A stretch of DNA of 64,000 nt from Pseudomonas alliivorans (GCF_017826695.1 NZ_JAFFZW010000008.1:62001-126000), one strand, 5' to 3'. Counted from the stretch's first letter, positions 27,753-37,342 are shown. The notes: generated by a model from the letters alone, not told the origin. Made by a program: numbers and translations.

Positions 27753-28067
27753 ATGCCCCTTTTGGCCCGACTCATGAACCCTATCGGCATCATTGCATTA
27801 TTTGCCGGACTCTCGGAAGCCTCGGCTACCGCTGTACTGCCTTATCTGGATAATGAGGATCGGCAGCGCTATGTCTGGTTTTTGATTATCTTTCCCTCAT
27901 CACTGGTCGCTCTGTTCTTTTTGACCCTTAACTTTAACCGTGAGGCGCTTTATCCTCCGTTCCGTTCCGCTAATACCAACGTCCACGCAGATGAATGCAT
28001 GTTCTGTCTGCGCTGTGATAAACCTGCCAGCACGTCGTACTACAAACCCACTGATGATGACTTATGA
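27753..28067 (+). CDS. small two-helix membrane protein with C-terminal Cys cluster, 104 aa
   Basis: AAAGGAG sits eight bases before the ATG. Two hydrophobic helices (about 10-28 and 40-60) flank a short acidic loop with NEDRQRYVWFLIIFP, and the protein continues FNREALYPP into a polar tail containing CMFCLRC. The pattern of two helices followed by 'ALYPP' recurs in small uncharacterised membrane proteins of many bacteria, as far as I remember. The C-x2-C-x2-C cluster could bind a metal or be palmitoyl-like anchored; that is inference. Function unknown. Confidence 0.6.
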   Translation: MPLLARLMNPIGIIALFAGLSEASATAVLPYLDNEDRQRYVWFLIIFPSSLVALFFLTLNFNREALYPPFRSANTNVHADECMFCLRCDKPASTSYYKPTDDDL

Positions 28068-28276
28068 CAGACCGCACAATCCATTGACGCAGAGCAGACA
28101 CGGTATTTCAAACACACCTCATTCAGTGGGCGCAATTGTTTACGAATGGGCGACGTCGCGTGCGTCTGAAAACAGGACTACGGTTATTTGACGGCCTGCA
28201 CAGTCAGATGTGAAACAGACATGTACCACCTGCAGGCACTCGAACGGATTCACATTCAACTGAAAAGGAATAGACC

Positions 28277-28552
28277 ATGTCGACATTAAAAGAGTATCGA
28301 GCCATCGAAAAGAAACTTAACGAGCAACTGCAAAAATTTGAACTGCTCAGAAATGACGATCGACTGAGAGACGAATTAGAGTTAGAACGTAAGCTTTCTA
28401 CACTGCTTAATCGTTACAGCCTGAAGAAAAAGGAGCTGATCAATTTTTTGAATTCGCCTCATGTGCTTTCAGAAAGTCACAAGGTCAGACAAAAAACATC
28501 CTGTAAAACCAGCGAAGGGAAGGCACGACGAACAGAAGAGACCAGACACTGA
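28277..28552 (+). CDS. MvaT-family protein lacking the DNA-binding domain, 91 aa
   Basis: The first 60 residues match the oligomerisation domain of MvaT/MvaU (the H-NS counterpart of pseudomonads): MSTLKEYRAIEKKLNEQLQ, then a coiled coil with NDDRLRDELELERKLSTLLNRYS, in register with MvaT. After residue 62 the C-terminal AT-rich-DNA binding domain is absent; instead there is a basic tail (KVRQKT, KARRTEE) and a stop. No frame downstream encodes the lost domain; a terminator follows. AAGGAATA is an adequate Shine-Dalgarno. By analogy with H-NST it could join MvaT filaments and weaken silencing, which is inference. Confidence 0.7.
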   Translation: MSTLKEYRAIEKKLNEQLQKFELLRNDDRLRDELELERKLSTLLNRYSLKKKELINFLNSPHVLSESHKVRQKTSCKTSEGKARRTEETRH

Positions 28553-28590
28553 ACGCCTGCACGGCCTGATCATTTGAAAAAATATGTGAA

Positions 28591-28614
28591 TGCAGCCCTT
28601 GGCAGGGCTGCATT
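28591..28614. terminator. bidirectional terminator between the MvaT-like gene and argG
   Basis: GCAGCCC-TTGGCA-GGGCTGC stem followed by ATTTTC on the plus strand and preceded by an A-rich stretch, serving convergent genes on both sides. Confidence 0.8.
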
Positions 28615-28632
28615 TTCAAGCGAGGAACCGAA

Positions 28633-29850
28633 TCAGAACAGTTTGCGGCCCTTGTTTGCAGCGATGCGCATCCGCAGAGCGTTGAGCTTGATGAAGCCTG
28701 CAGCGTCAGCCTGATCATACGCACCAGCGTCATCTTCAAACGTCGCGATGTTCGCGTCGAACAGCGAGTCATCGGACTTGCGGCCAGTGACAATCACGTT
28801 GCCCTTGTAAAGCTTCAGGCGCACGACGCCATTCACATGAGCCTGGGACGCGTCGATCATCTGTTGCAGCATCAGACGCTCCGGGCTCCACCAGTAACCG
28901 GTGTAGATCAGGCTTGCGTACTTGGCCATCAGCTCATCCTTGAGGTGAGCGACTTCGCGGTCCAGCGTGATCGATTCAATCGCGCGGTGAGCGCGCAGCA
29001 TGATGGTGCCGCCAGGGGTTTCGTAACAGCCACGGGACTTCATGCCCACATAACGGTTTTCCACGATATCCAGACGACCGATACCGTTTTCGCCACCAAT
29101 GCGGTTCAGCGTCGCGAGTACGGTTGCCGGCGTCATCTCAACGCCGTCCAGCGCGACGATGTCGCCGTTGCGGTAGGTCAGCTCCAGATAGGTCGCGACG
29201 TTTGGCGCGTCCTCCGGGGACTTGGTCCAACGCCACATGTCTTCTTCGTGCTCGGTCCAGGTGTCTTCCAGCACGCCACCCTCATAGGAGATGTGCAGCA
29301 GGTTGGCGTCCATGGAGTACGGGGACTTTTTCTTGCCGTGACGCTCGATCGGAATGCCATGCTTCTCGGCGTAGTCCATCAGCTTCTCGCGCGACAGCAG
29401 GTCCCATTCGCGCCATGGGGCGATCACTTTTACGCCCGGCTTCAGTGCGTAGGCACCCAGTTCGAAACGTACCTGATCGTTGCCTTTACCGGTTGCACCG
29501 TGGGAAATGGCGTCGGCGCCGGTTTCGTTGGCGATTTCGATCAGACGCTTGGCGATGAGCGGACGGGCGATGGAAGTACCCAGCAGGTACTCGCCTTCAT
29601 AAACGGTGTTGGCACGGAACATCGGGAATACGAAATCGCGAACGAACTCTTCGCGCAGGTCGTCGATGTAGATTTCCTTGACGCCCATGGCCTGTGCCTT
29701 GGCGCGTGCAGGCTCGACTTCCTCGCCCTGACCCAGGTCAGCCGTGAAAGTCACCACTTCGCAGTTGTACGTGTCCTGCAGCCACTTGAGGATTACCGAA
29801 GTATCCAGACCACCGGAATACGCGAGAACTACCTTGTTTACGTCCGCCAT
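28633..29850 (-). CDS. argG: argininosuccinate synthase
   Basis: 405 residues, the type I short form. The ATP-pyrophosphatase P-loop [13 protein letters not shown] is at residues 9-21, followed by [14 protein letters not shown]; the citrulline/aspartate-binding [15 protein letters not shown] and [17 protein letters not shown] segments are intact. It joins citrulline and aspartate in arginine synthesis. Located between a bidirectional terminator and motY. The ATG at 29850 begins the conserved [14 protein letters not shown]. Confidence 0.97.
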   Translation of the reverse strand: MADVNKVVLAYSGGLDTSVILKWLQDTYNCEVVTFTADLGQGEEVEPARAKAQAMGVKEIYIDDLREEFVRDFVFPMFRANTVYEGEYLLGTSIARPLIAKRLIEIANETGADAISHGATGKGNDQVRFELGAYALKPGVKVIAPWREWDLLSREKLMDYAEKHGIPIERHGKKKSPYSMDANLLHISYEGGVLEDTWTEHEEDMWRWTKSPEDAPNVATYLELTYRNGDIVALDGVEMTPATVLATLNRIGGENGIGRLDIVENRYVGMKSRGCYETPGGTIMLRAHRAIESITLDREVAHLKDELMAKYASLIYTGYWWSPERLMLQQMIDASQAHVNGVVRLKLYKGNVIVTGRKSDDSLFDANIATFEDDAGAYDQADAAGFIKLNALRMRIAANKGRKLF

Positions 29851-29982
29851 GCCATCACTCCACCGCGTTGTACGGAAAACCGACGATTCTACCGTTCAAA
29901 GCAGGAAATTTACAGGGGCGCGACAGCTTGTGACGACGAGGCGACAGGTTTTGTCAGCCTCGCGACAGTCGGGAGCGGTGTG

Positions 29983-30885
29983 TCAGGACGTGTGTGCAGC
30001 GCTTGCCGAGGCCACGGGAACCGGCCGCTCTTCGGGTGCAACGCGCTCAAGGTGCACGTTCACACGACGGTTACGGGCGCGGTTGGCATTATTGGTGTTG
30101 GGCGCAAGCGGATAACGCTCACCGTGAAAACGCAGGGTTATCTGTTGTTCCGGAATACCCTGGGCTTTCAGGTAATCCATGACCGCCAGTGCGCGTCGAC
30201 GTGACAGGTCACGGTTGGTCAGGCGATTGCCGCTGTTGTCCGAATGACCATCCAGCTCGACGTGATTGACGGTCGGGTCTGCCTTCAAATAGGCGACCAT
30301 GTTGTCCAGCCTCGCTTTTGCGGCAGCATCCAGTTCGATGCCGCCGCCAGGAAAGCCGACTTCGGCCTGCTTGACCTGATCGAAATTCATGGGCAACAGC
30401 TTGGCAGTACAGGCCTGATATTCAGTGAATGCCTTGCTGAACTTGACCGGCAGCAGACGCACCTCCATCTGCCCACCGTCACGGGAATAATGACGGATCA
30501 GCGGCGTGCGCCCTTCCATCAGGCCGTTGATCAGACGTCCGGCCTGAGCGTGAGAGGTGTTGAACGGTATTTCGCCATTGCTGACTCGCACAGAGCCCAG
30601 ATTGATATCGCCACGGCCCGGCTGCCAGGGTGCTGCAGCGGCCAGCAGCGTGGCAGAACCGTTACCGAGCATGTTGTAGGAAGCCTTGAGCCGGAACGTC
30701 GCCTGCTCACCCGCGCGACGCACGAACTCACCCACACCGAAATCGGTAATGGGCTGAGTCAGACGGCACTCGAACTGATCGCCCTCGACTTTCCATTCGA
30801 TGCTTTCCAGACGCGTCTGGAAATTGATCGCCATCGCTGGAAGACTGGCGAACACACTGAGCAGGGCTAGATATCGCTGGCGCAC
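29983..30885 (-). CDS. motY: sodium-motor-type flagellar stator partner MotY
   Basis: About 300 residues with a signal peptide (MRQRYLALLSVFASLPAMA), an N-terminal MotY-specific domain (FQTRLESIEWKVEGDQFECRLTQPI) and a C-terminal OmpA/peptidoglycan-binding domain (NHVELDGHSDNSGNRLTNRDLSRRRA). MotY forms the periplasmic T ring that holds stator complexes; in Pseudomonas it works with MotAB/MotCD. In P. aeruginosa motY also lies between argG and pyrC. The GTG at 30885 is preferred because GGAG lies six bases upstream; an in-frame GTG four codons earlier overlaps that site. Confidence 0.9.
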   Translation of the reverse strand: MRQRYLALLSVFASLPAMAINFQTRLESIEWKVEGDQFECRLTQPITDFGVGEFVRRAGEQATFRLKASYNMLGNGSATLLAAAAPWQPGRGDINLGSVRVSNGEIPFNTSHAQAGRLINGLMEGRTPLIRHYSRDGGQMEVRLLPVKFSKAFTEYQACTAKLLPMNFDQVKQAEVGFPGGGIELDAAAKARLDNMVAYLKADPTVNHVELDGHSDNSGNRLTNRDLSRRRALAVMDYLKAQGIPEQQITLRFHGERYPLAPNTNNANRARNRRVNVHLERVAPEERPVPVASASAAHTS

Positions 30886-30948
30886 GGGAGGCTCCACTTG
30901 AGATGATCGCGAAACGAAACACGGTTTCTATGTCGGGCTATCGGTAAC

Positions 30949-30960
30949 TTCCTACAAAAC
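30949..30960 (+). promoter_or_regulatory. recurring motif TTCCTACAAAAC, copy 2
   Basis: Exact 12-mer in the short region between divergent motY and pyrC, 64 and 72 bases from their starts, continuing as TTGATA. Same sequence and orientation as the copies at 25813 and 39927. Confidence 0.45.
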
Positions 30961-31031
30961 TTGATAGCGAGTGCCTGAGAGAGTCTTTTCCGGTAGCATT
31001 CCCTGCGAGTTTGACCCGCCTGGAATCCCCA

Positions 31032-32075
31032 ATGTCTGACCGCCTGACCCTTCTGCGTCCCGACGACTGGCACATCCATCTCCGTGACGGAGCTGTTTTG
31101 CCCCATACCGTCGCTGACGTAGCGCGCACCTTTGGCCGCGCAATCATCATGCCCAACCTCGTGCCGCCTGTTCGCAATGCGCAGCAGGCCGATGCCTATC
31201 GCCAGCGCATTCTCGCTGCACGCCCGGCCGGCAGCCGCTTCGAGCCGTTGATGGTGCTTTATCTCACCGACCAGACAACGCCCGAGGACATTCGTACGGC
31301 CAAGGCCAGCGGTTTTGTCCAGGCCGCCAAGCTGTATCCGGCTGGCGCCACGACAAACTCCGATTCGGGTGTGACCAGCATCGACAGGATCTTGCCTGCC
31401 CTTGAAGCCATGGCCGAAGTCGGCATGCTGCTGCTGGTGCACGGCGAGGTCACGCGTGGCGAGATCGACGTGTTCGATCGCGAAAAAGTCTTCATCGACG
31501 AGCACCTGCGTAGCGTCGTCGAGCGTTTCCCGACACTGAAAGTGGTCTTCGAACACATCACCACCGGCGACGCCGTGCAGTTCGTTAATGAAGCATCGGC
31601 CAATGTCGCGGCGACCATCACTGCGCATCACCTGCTTTATAACCGCAATCACATGCTGGTCGGCGGTATTCGCCCGCACTTCTATTGCCTGCCGATCCTC
31701 AAGCGCAACACCCACCAGACGTCCCTGCTGGATGCCGCCACCAGTGGCAACGGCAAGTTCTTCCTGGGTACCGATTCCGCGCCGCATGCGCAACACGCCA
31801 AGGAAGCCGCATGCGGCTGCGCCGGTTGCTACACGGCTTACGCAGCTATCGAGATGTACGCGGAAGCCTTCGAGCAACGTAATGCGCTGGACAAACTGGA
31901 GGGCTTCGCCAGCCTTCACGGTCCGGCGTTCTACGGCCTGCCTGCCAACCAGGACACCATCACGCTGGTGCGTGAGGAGTGGACCGCCCCTGCCAGCCTG
32001 CCGTTTGGCGAGTTGTCCGTAATACCGCTGCGTGCAGGTGAAAAACTGCACTGGCGCCTGGAGGAAAACGCGTGA
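31032..32075 (+). CDS. pyrC: dihydroorotase
   Basis: 347 residues, type II dihydroorotase. The binuclear zinc site begins with [10 protein letters not shown], the carboxylated Lys region is [14 protein letters not shown], and further ligands are in [18 protein letters not shown] and LGTDSAPH. It closes carbamoyl-aspartate to dihydroorotate in pyrimidine synthesis. ATG 31032 gives the family-standard N-terminus [14 protein letters not shown]. It overlaps the start of rnt by four bases (GTGA), so the two are coupled. Confidence 0.96.
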   Translation: MSDRLTLLRPDDWHIHLRDGAVLPHTVADVARTFGRAIIMPNLVPPVRNAQQADAYRQRILAARPAGSRFEPLMVLYLTDQTTPEDIRTAKASGFVQAAKLYPAGATTNSDSGVTSIDRILPALEAMAEVGMLLLVHGEVTRGEIDVFDREKVFIDEHLRSVVERFPTLKVVFEHITTGDAVQFVNEASANVAATITAHHLLYNRNHMLVGGIRPHFYCLPILKRNTHQTSLLDAATSGNGKFFLGTDSAPHAQHAKEAACGCAGCYTAYAAIEMYAEAFEQRNALDKLEGFASLHGPAFYGLPANQDTITLVREEWTAPASLPFGELSVIPLRAGEKLHWRLEENA

Positions 32076-32752
32076 GTGAAGATCATTTCGACGACGAACC
32101 GGAAGGCCACGGTGGCGGCGGTGTTGGATCGCGCCACCCGATGGCGGCCCGCTTTCGCGGCTACCTGCCGGTCGTCATCGACGTAGAAACCGGGGGCTTC
32201 AACTCGGCTACCGATGCGCTGCTGGAAATTGCGGCAGTCACCATTGGCATGGATGAGAGAGGGTTCGTGTTCCCGGAGCACACCCATTTCTTCCGTGTCG
32301 AGCCCTTCGAGGGCGCGAACATCGAAGCGGCTGCGCTGGAGTTCACCGGCATCAAGCTCGATCACCCGCTGCGCATGGCGGTCAGCGAAGAAACCGCGCT
32401 GAACGATATCTTTCGTGGTGTGCGCAAGGCCCTCAAGGCCAACGGCTGCAAGCGCGCGGTGCTGGTCGGCCATAACGCCAGCTTCGACCTGGGTTTCCTC
32501 AACGCAGCCGTCGCTCGCCTGGACATGAAACGCAACCCGTTTCACCCGTTCTCAAGCTTCGACACTGCAACGCTGGCAGGCCTTGCCTACGGTCAGACCG
32601 TGCTGGCAAAAGCCTGCCAGGCTGCCGGTATCGACTTCGATGGCCGCGAGGCCCACTCGGCCCGCTACGACACGGAAAAGACGGCTGAACTGTTCTGCGG
32701 CATCGTCAACCGCTGGAAGGAAATGGGCGGCTGGGAAGACTTCGACGACTGA
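32072..32752 (+). CDS. rnt: ribonuclease T
   Basis: 226 residues, DEDDh exonuclease. ExoI is [20 protein letters not shown], ExoII is [13 protein letters not shown], and ExoIII is the [15 protein letters not shown] segment with the catalytic His. It trims the 3' ends of tRNAs and stable RNAs as a homodimer. The start is a GTG overlapping the pyrC stop; this pyrC-rnt order is the same as in P. aeruginosa. Confidence 0.96.
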   Translation: MSEDHFDDEPEGHGGGGVGSRHPMAARFRGYLPVVIDVETGGFNSATDALLEIAAVTIGMDERGFVFPEHTHFFRVEPFEGANIEAAALEFTGIKLDHPLRMAVSEETALNDIFRGVRKALKANGCKRAVLVGHNASFDLGFLNAAVARLDMKRNPFHPFSSFDTATLAGLAYGQTVLAKACQAAGIDFDGREAHSARYDTEKTAELFCGIVNRWKEMGGWEDFDD

Positions 32753-32879
32753 GTCCACCCTGCTCATGAACAGACCGGCCCAGTGCCGGTTTTTTCATGA
32801 CCGTCATGCGGAAAACACGGGATTTCCATCGAGGTTTTACCACTCATCGCCCCACCTGAATCGAACCCAAAACAGTTTT

Positions 32880-32898
32880 GACAAGCATTCTCATTACC
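32880..32898. promoter_or_regulatory. Fur box upstream of bfd
   Basis: Read on the minus strand, GGTAATGAGAATGCTTGTC matches the 19-bp Fur consensus at 14 positions. It lies about 50 bases before the bfd start, where an iron-dependent repressor would act; bfd is Fur-controlled in P. aeruginosa. Confidence 0.7.
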
Positions 32899-32946
32899 AT
32901 TAAGCTCCGGATCACCCAGCCATAAACCAGCGATGGTCCATAGCTT

Positions 32947-33165
32947 ATGTATGTTTGTCTCTGCCAAGGTGTTACTGACGGTCAAATCCGGGAAGCAATT
33001 CTGGAGGGCTGCTGCAGTTATCGCGAAGTTCGCGAGACGCTGGGTGTTGCAAGTAAATGTGGAAAATGTGCCTGCCTGGCGAAGGAAGTGGTGCGTGACA
33101 CCCTGACCGAGCTTCAAAGCAGCCATGCTGCACTGGCCTATACGACAGAATTTACTGCGGCCTGA
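32947..33165 (+). CDS. bfd: bacterioferritin-associated ferredoxin
   Basis: 72 residues. The [2Fe-2S] ligands are C4, C6, C38 and C41 (MYVCLCQGVT and SKCGKCAC), as in Bfd. The protein docks on bacterioferritin and passes electrons to its haem so that stored iron is released when iron is scarce. A Fur box lies upstream, and bfrB follows after a terminator, the same neighbourhood as in P. aeruginosa. Confidence 0.95.
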   Translation: MYVCLCQGVTDGQIREAILEGCCSYREVRETLGVASKCGKCACLAKEVVRDTLTELQSSHAALAYTTEFTAA

Positions 33166-33182
33166 ATCACCCCATTTCGAAG

Positions 33183-33207
33183 AACCGGACTTGATGTCCG
33201 GTTTTTT
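33183..33207 (+). terminator. Rho-independent terminator of bfd
   Basis: AACCGGAC-TTGAT-GTCCGGTT followed by a T run, 18 bases after the stop. It separates bfd from bfrB, which therefore must have their own promoters. Confidence 0.92.
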
Positions 33208-33366
33208 TATGCCTGTAATTCAAGCGCTTAGCGTCAAGATGCGGAACTCAAACATTCTTATTCCTATTTAAATTCACTTATTATTCAATAACTTAGGTTT
33301 GACAGACATTCGCGTGAAGCTCACACTCGCGGCTTATATATACAAGCCACTGGCAGGACCACGAAC

Positions 33367-33837
33367 ATGAAAGGCGACATTACAGTCATCCAGCATCTCA
33401 ACAAGATCCTCGGAAACGAGCTGGTCGCCATCAACCAGTATTTTCTGCATGCACGCATGTACGAAGACTGGGGTCTGAAAAAGCTCGGCGCGCACGAGTA
33501 CCATGAGTCCATCGACGAGATGAAGCATGCGGACAAGATCATCAAGCGCATCCTGTTTCTCGAAGGCCTGCCTAACCTGCAGGACCTTGGCAAGATCCTG
33601 ATCGGTGAACACACCAAGGAAATGCTCGAGTGCGACCTGAAGATCGAGCAGAAAGGTCTGGCTGACCTGAAAGCGGCCATCGCCCATTTCGAGACCGTCG
33701 GTGACTTCGGCAGCCGTGAGCTGCTGGAAGATATCCTCGAGTCCGAGGAAGAACACATCGACTGGCTGGAAACGCAGCTGGGTCTGATCGACAAGGTGGG
33801 TATCGAAAATTACCTGCAGTCGCAGATGGGCGACTGA
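33367..33837 (+). CDS. bfrB: bacterioferritin BfrB
   Basis: 156 residues, the usual size. The haem ligand M52 is present ([10 protein letters not shown]), as are ferroxidase residues E18, E51 and H54 and the later E94 and E127 regions. It forms a 24-subunit iron store in the cytoplasm, opened by Bfd encoded just upstream. It has its own promoter region (AT-rich, 33208-33366), where I could not fix an operator. Confidence 0.95.
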   Translation: MKGDITVIQHLNKILGNELVAINQYFLHARMYEDWGLKKLGAHEYHESIDEMKHADKIIKRILFLEGLPNLQDLGKILIGEHTKEMLECDLKIEQKGLADLKAAIAHFETVGDFGSRELLEDILESEEEHIDWLETQLGLIDKVGIENYLQSQMGD

Positions 33838-33857
33838 CACGTCGATCCGCTGATACG

Positions 33858-33892
33858 AAAAAAGCCCGCCTCCATTGGAGAGCGGGCTTTTT
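33858..33892. terminator. bidirectional terminator after bfrB
   Basis: AAAAAAGCCCGC, then CTCCATTGGAGA, then GCGGGCTTTTTTCC: a strong hairpin with A and T runs on both sides, between convergent bfrB and grxD. Confidence 0.92.
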
Positions 33893-33952
33893 CCTGTCTG
33901 CAGAACGGCTTGATGAACCGGCGTCCTGCTACCGATCCATCACATCACCGTC

Positions 33953-34279
33953 TTACTCGGCCTTGGCGGCCGATGCAGTCTTGACCAGCTCTTGAAGCGA
34001 GCCGTCAGCCATCATCTCGGTGATGATGTCGCTGCCGCCAACCAGTTCACCGGCAACCCACAGCTGTGGAAAGGTCGGCCAGTTGGCGTACTTGGGCAGG
34101 TTGGCGCGTATTTCGGGGTTCTGCAGGATGTCGACGTAGGCAAATTTTTCGCCGCACGCCATCAATGCCTGGGAAGCTTTGGCCGAAAAGCCGCACTGTG
34201 GCGCGTTTGGAGCGCCTTTCATGTAAAGCAGAATGGTGTTGTTGGCAATCTGCTCTTTGATCGTTTCGATGATATCCAT
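33953..34279 (-). CDS. grxD: monothiol glutaredoxin Grx4
   Basis: 108 residues with the monothiol active site C29-GFS (PQCGFSAKASQAL) and the glutathione-binding WPTFPQLWVAGELVGGSDI. Grx4-type proteins bind a [2Fe-2S] cluster with glutathione and move clusters between carriers. It faces bfrB and lies near bfd, an iron-related cluster kept in other pseudomonads. Confidence 0.95.
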   Translation of the reverse strand: MDIIETIKEQIANNTILLYMKGAPNAPQCGFSAKASQALMACGEKFAYVDILQNPEIRANLPKYANWPTFPQLWVAGELVGGSDIITEMMADGSLQELVKTASAAKAE

Positions 34280-34367
34280 GAAGCACCTCGGCTGAATTTT
34301 CCGACTCAGTTGTCGGCACGGTGGCGCATTGTAACGGAATCCCGACTGAGACGCTCTGTCTTGAACC

Positions 34368-36476
34368 TCAACACGCAGCGACCTGTACCGGCACGCCGTT
34401 CAGCGCCGCGTTACCGGAAAGCGCATCGAGCTGACGTTCGTCAGTCAGGTCATTGGCGCTGACACCGGGCTGGCTCTGCGCAATTTCCATGCGCACGCCG
34501 GCACGTGCATGACCCCAGCCGTGAGGCAGGCTGACCACACCGCGCATCATGTCCAGGCTGCCCACGACCTCAACCTCGATCATGCCAACCCGCGAACTGA
34601 CACGCACCTGCTGCCCGTCGCTCAGACCACGACTGCTCAGATCATCGGGATGCATCAATAACTGATGACGCGGCTTGCCCTTCACCAGCCGATGATAATT
34701 GTGCATCCAGGAATTGTTGCTGCGTACGTGGCGACGCCCGATAAGCAGCAACTGGTCCGACTGCGGCTCGAAGGCGGCTCTGAAGCGGGCCAGGTCGGCC
34801 ATGATGACGTCGGGCGCTGCCTGAACATAGCCGTTGACCGTCTTCAGCCGCTCGCTGAGGCTCGGTTGCAGCGCCCCCAGGTCAAGGCCGTGCGGATGAT
34901 TGTCCAGGGTCGCCAGCGAGAGCTTGTGCGCGGACGCATCGCCGTAACGCCCGTTGCGCAGGCCATGATCGATGATCTGTGCGGGTGACAGGGTCGGTTT
35001 CAGGTCTTTCTGCGTTTTGGCGGCAAATGCCTTGGCCAGGCCGACGAAGATTTCCCAGTCATGCAGCGCGCCTTCGGGTTTGTCGAAGATCGCTCGATTG
35101 AAGCGGGTGACGTTACGCACCGCCAGGGTATTGAACGTGGTGTCGTAGTGATCGTTTTCCAGCGCCGACGTGGACGGCAGGATCAGGTCGGCATAGCGCG
35201 TGGTTTCATTGATGTACAGGTCGATGCTGACCATGAACTCCAGCCCTTCAAGGGCTTTTTCAAGCTGACGTCCATTCGGCGTCGACAACACAGGGTTACC
35301 TGCAACCGTCACCAGCGCACGCACGCGCCCTTCCCCTTCATGAAGCATTTCTTCAGCGAGCGCCGAAACCGGCAATTCACCGGAGTATTCGGGCAAGCCC
35401 GACACGCGACTCTGCCAGCGATTGAAATGACCACCAGACGTAGAGCCCACGATATCCACCGCCGGCTGGGTGCAGAGCACGCCGCCGACACGATCAAGGT
35501 TGCCGGTTACCAGGTTGATAAGCTGCACCAGCCAGTGACACAACGTACCAAATGCCTGGGTGGAAATCCCCATGCGGCCATAACAGACAGCCTTGTCGGC
35601 TGCCGCGAAATCCCTGGCCAACTGGCGGATTTCCTGCGCGGTGATGCCACAACGCGGGCTCATGGCTTCGGCACTGAAATCGGAAATGCCCGCTCGTACC
35701 TGATCCAGTCCATCGACAGGCAAATGGCTGCCGCGGGCCAGCCCTTCGTCAAACAGCGTATGAAGCAGCCCGAACAGCAGAGCGGCGTCTCCACCGGGGC
35801 GTACGAACAGATGCTGATCGGCAATGGCGGCGGTCTCGCTGCGTCGCGGGTCGACAACCACGACCTTTCCGCCACGCTTCTGTATGGCCTTCAGACGTTT
35901 TTCAACGTCGGGGACAGTCATGATGCTGCCGTTTGAAGCCAACGGGTTGCCGCCCAGAATCAGCATGAAATCGGTGTGATCGATGTCCGGAATCGGCAGC
36001 AACATGCCGTGGCCGTACATCAGAAAGCTGGTCAGGTGATGAGGCAACTGGTCCACAGACGTCGCGGAAAAGCGATTGCGCGTCTTGAGCAGGCCGAGAA
36101 AGTAATTGCTGTGGGTCATCAACCCATAATTGTGCACGCTGGGGTTGCCCTGATAGACCGCCACGGCGTTCTGACCCTCGCGCTGCTGGAGGGCCGCCAA
36201 TCGCTCGGCCACCAGGTCGAACGCGTCCTGCCAGGCAATCGGCTGCCATTGATCACCTGAACGCAGCATGGGCTGGCGCAGACGATCAGGGTCGGTCTGG
36301 ATATCTTGCAGCGCTACGGCTTTGGGGCAAATGTGGCCGCGGCTGAAATTGTCGAGCGGATCCCCCTTTATCGAAGTGATTCTACGCGTCGCGTCAGGTG
36401 CAAGCGTGGTTTCGATGGTCAGGCCGCAAATGGCCTCACACAGATGACAGGCACGGTGGTGTTCGGTCCGAGTCAT
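34368..36476 (-). CDS. molybdopterin-dependent oxidoreductase, cytoplasmic, substrate unknown
   Basis: About 702 residues. The N-terminal [4Fe-4S] site is C-x2-C-x3-C with a fourth Cys in GHICPKA. Then come the molybdopterin-binding domains (TSVDQLPHHLTSFLMYG; DFMLILGGNPLASNGS; VVVDPRRSETAAIADQHLFVRPGGDAALL) and the C-terminal dinucleotide-binding domain (HPDDLSSRGLSDGQQVRVSS). No Tat signal is present, so it is cytoplasmic. There is no partner subunit gene nearby. It resembles formate dehydrogenase/nitrate reductase-type enzymes, but the residue at the Mo position cannot be assigned with confidence. ATG 36476 has GAGG upstream; a longer frame lacks a good start. Confidence 0.8.
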   Translation of the reverse strand: MTRTEHHRACHLCEAICGLTIETTLAPDATRRITSIKGDPLDNFSRGHICPKAVALQDIQTDPDRLRQPMLRSGDQWQPIAWQDAFDLVAERLAALQQREGQNAVAVYQGNPSVHNYGLMTHSNYFLGLLKTRNRFSATSVDQLPHHLTSFLMYGHGMLLPIPDIDHTDFMLILGGNPLASNGSIMTVPDVEKRLKAIQKRGGKVVVVDPRRSETAAIADQHLFVRPGGDAALLFGLLHTLFDEGLARGSHLPVDGLDQVRAGISDFSAEAMSPRCGITAQEIRQLARDFAAADKAVCYGRMGISTQAFGTLCHWLVQLINLVTGNLDRVGGVLCTQPAVDIVGSTSGGHFNRWQSRVSGLPEYSGELPVSALAEEMLHEGEGRVRALVTVAGNPVLSTPNGRQLEKALEGLEFMVSIDLYINETTRYADLILPSTSALENDHYDTTFNTLAVRNVTRFNRAIFDKPEGALHDWEIFVGLAKAFAAKTQKDLKPTLSPAQIIDHGLRNGRYGDASAHKLSLATLDNHPHGLDLGALQPSLSERLKTVNGYVQAAPDVIMADLARFRAAFEPQSDQLLLIGRRHVRSNNSWMHNYHRLVKGKPRHQLLMHPDDLSSRGLSDGQQVRVSSRVGMIEVEVVGSLDMMRGVVSLPHGWGHARAGVRMEIAQSQPGVSANDLTDERQLDALSGNAALNGVPVQVAAC

Positions 36477-36609
36477 CGCAGCCTCATAGTGGTGTCGTGG
36501 CAATCCGATCGATTGCGGAACAATCACTATGGTGCGTGACGAAGACCTTCGCCACCCGGCTTCGCATCATGAATCAAGGCCCATCAGGCCGACGGATGTA
36601 CGCTGTCAG

Positions 36610-36903
36610 TCAGCTGCCGATGGGTGTGACAACCTTGCGCTGCAACTGGATTTCGGTCACGGTTTCGATCTGCTCCTGAGCCATGTGCACGCCGGTCAGG
36701 TCGCCGATCAGACGCCAGTGCTCATCAAGCCCCGAGCTGATGGTGGCCATGCGATCAATCATGCGTCGTCCGGCAGTGCGCGTGACTTCGTCTTCGCTAC
36801 GCAGCAGTTCAAAGGACATGGAGGTCATGGATGCGGTGAGGTGGGTCAAGGTGCGGGCAGTCAGCCCGAGCAATTCCGTTAGTTGACGCTCTTTAGAGTC
36901 CAT
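36610..36903 (-). CDS. conserved hypothetical helical protein, 97 aa
   Basis: GGAG lies eight bases before ATG 36903. The product is almost entirely helical and heptad-like (ERQLTELLGLTARTLTHLTASMTSM and RMIDRMATISSGLDEHWRLIGDL), with no membrane or enzyme signature. It is downstream of nothing on its strand for 400 bp and 130 bp upstream of the oxidoreductase gene on the same strand, but the gap makes a common operon uncertain. Function unknown. Confidence 0.65.
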   Translation of the reverse strand: MDSKERQLTELLGLTARTLTHLTASMTSMSFELLRSEDEVTRTAGRRMIDRMATISSGLDEHWRLIGDLTGVHMAQEQIETVTEIQLQRKVVTPIGS

Positions 36904-37200
36904 TCCCGATCTCCCGATCAATGATGATATCAACGAGGCTTTATAACCTACGGCCGTTGTTTAGGAAACGGTCATTGTTTCAAGCGCGTGAAGCACGTCG
37001 CATTCGCGGCCGGACTGTTGCAGGATTGGTACTAATTGCCAAGCCCGCTTTGGGCAGTGTACAAATGCTGCCTTTGAATAGCACAGTAATGGCTAAAGGC
37101 CTGCTTCAGAGTAGTCACTTTTTAGCGCGATGCGAGAATTACTATACGGCCTGAAGACCGGTCACCGGATTCAGACCGCCATTCGAAATCAAGCAAGCTA

Positions 37201-37228
37201 TTGGTAAGACGCGACATTTTTTTATACT
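37201..37228 (+). promoter_or_regulatory. argF promoter with ArgR-like element
   Basis: TTGGTA and TATACT, 16 bases apart, form a good sigma-70 promoter 115 bases before argF. The spacer contains GCGACA, the reverse complement of the TGTCGC core of Pseudomonas ArgR sites, so arginine repression is plausible. The rest of the 439-bp gap (36904-37342) shows no gene. Confidence 0.45.
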
Positions 37229-37342
37229 ATCGCGCCTCCCTTATTCGTCGCCTCGTGCGGCTTTCTCCGCAATGTTCGCCCGTTTTCTCGATAAAACCCG
37301 GCTTTGAAACACTGCGGTCTGTTGCAAAAAAGGTAGTTAATC

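Noticed and set aside
28837-30204. 455-codon open frame on the plus strand opposite argG and motY
   Set aside because: It is antisense to two clearly real genes with recognised motifs; long antisense frames are normal in GC-rich Pseudomonas DNA. Same for the long frames opposite glpK (41026-42669), quiP (5644-6771) and metG (20632-21726).
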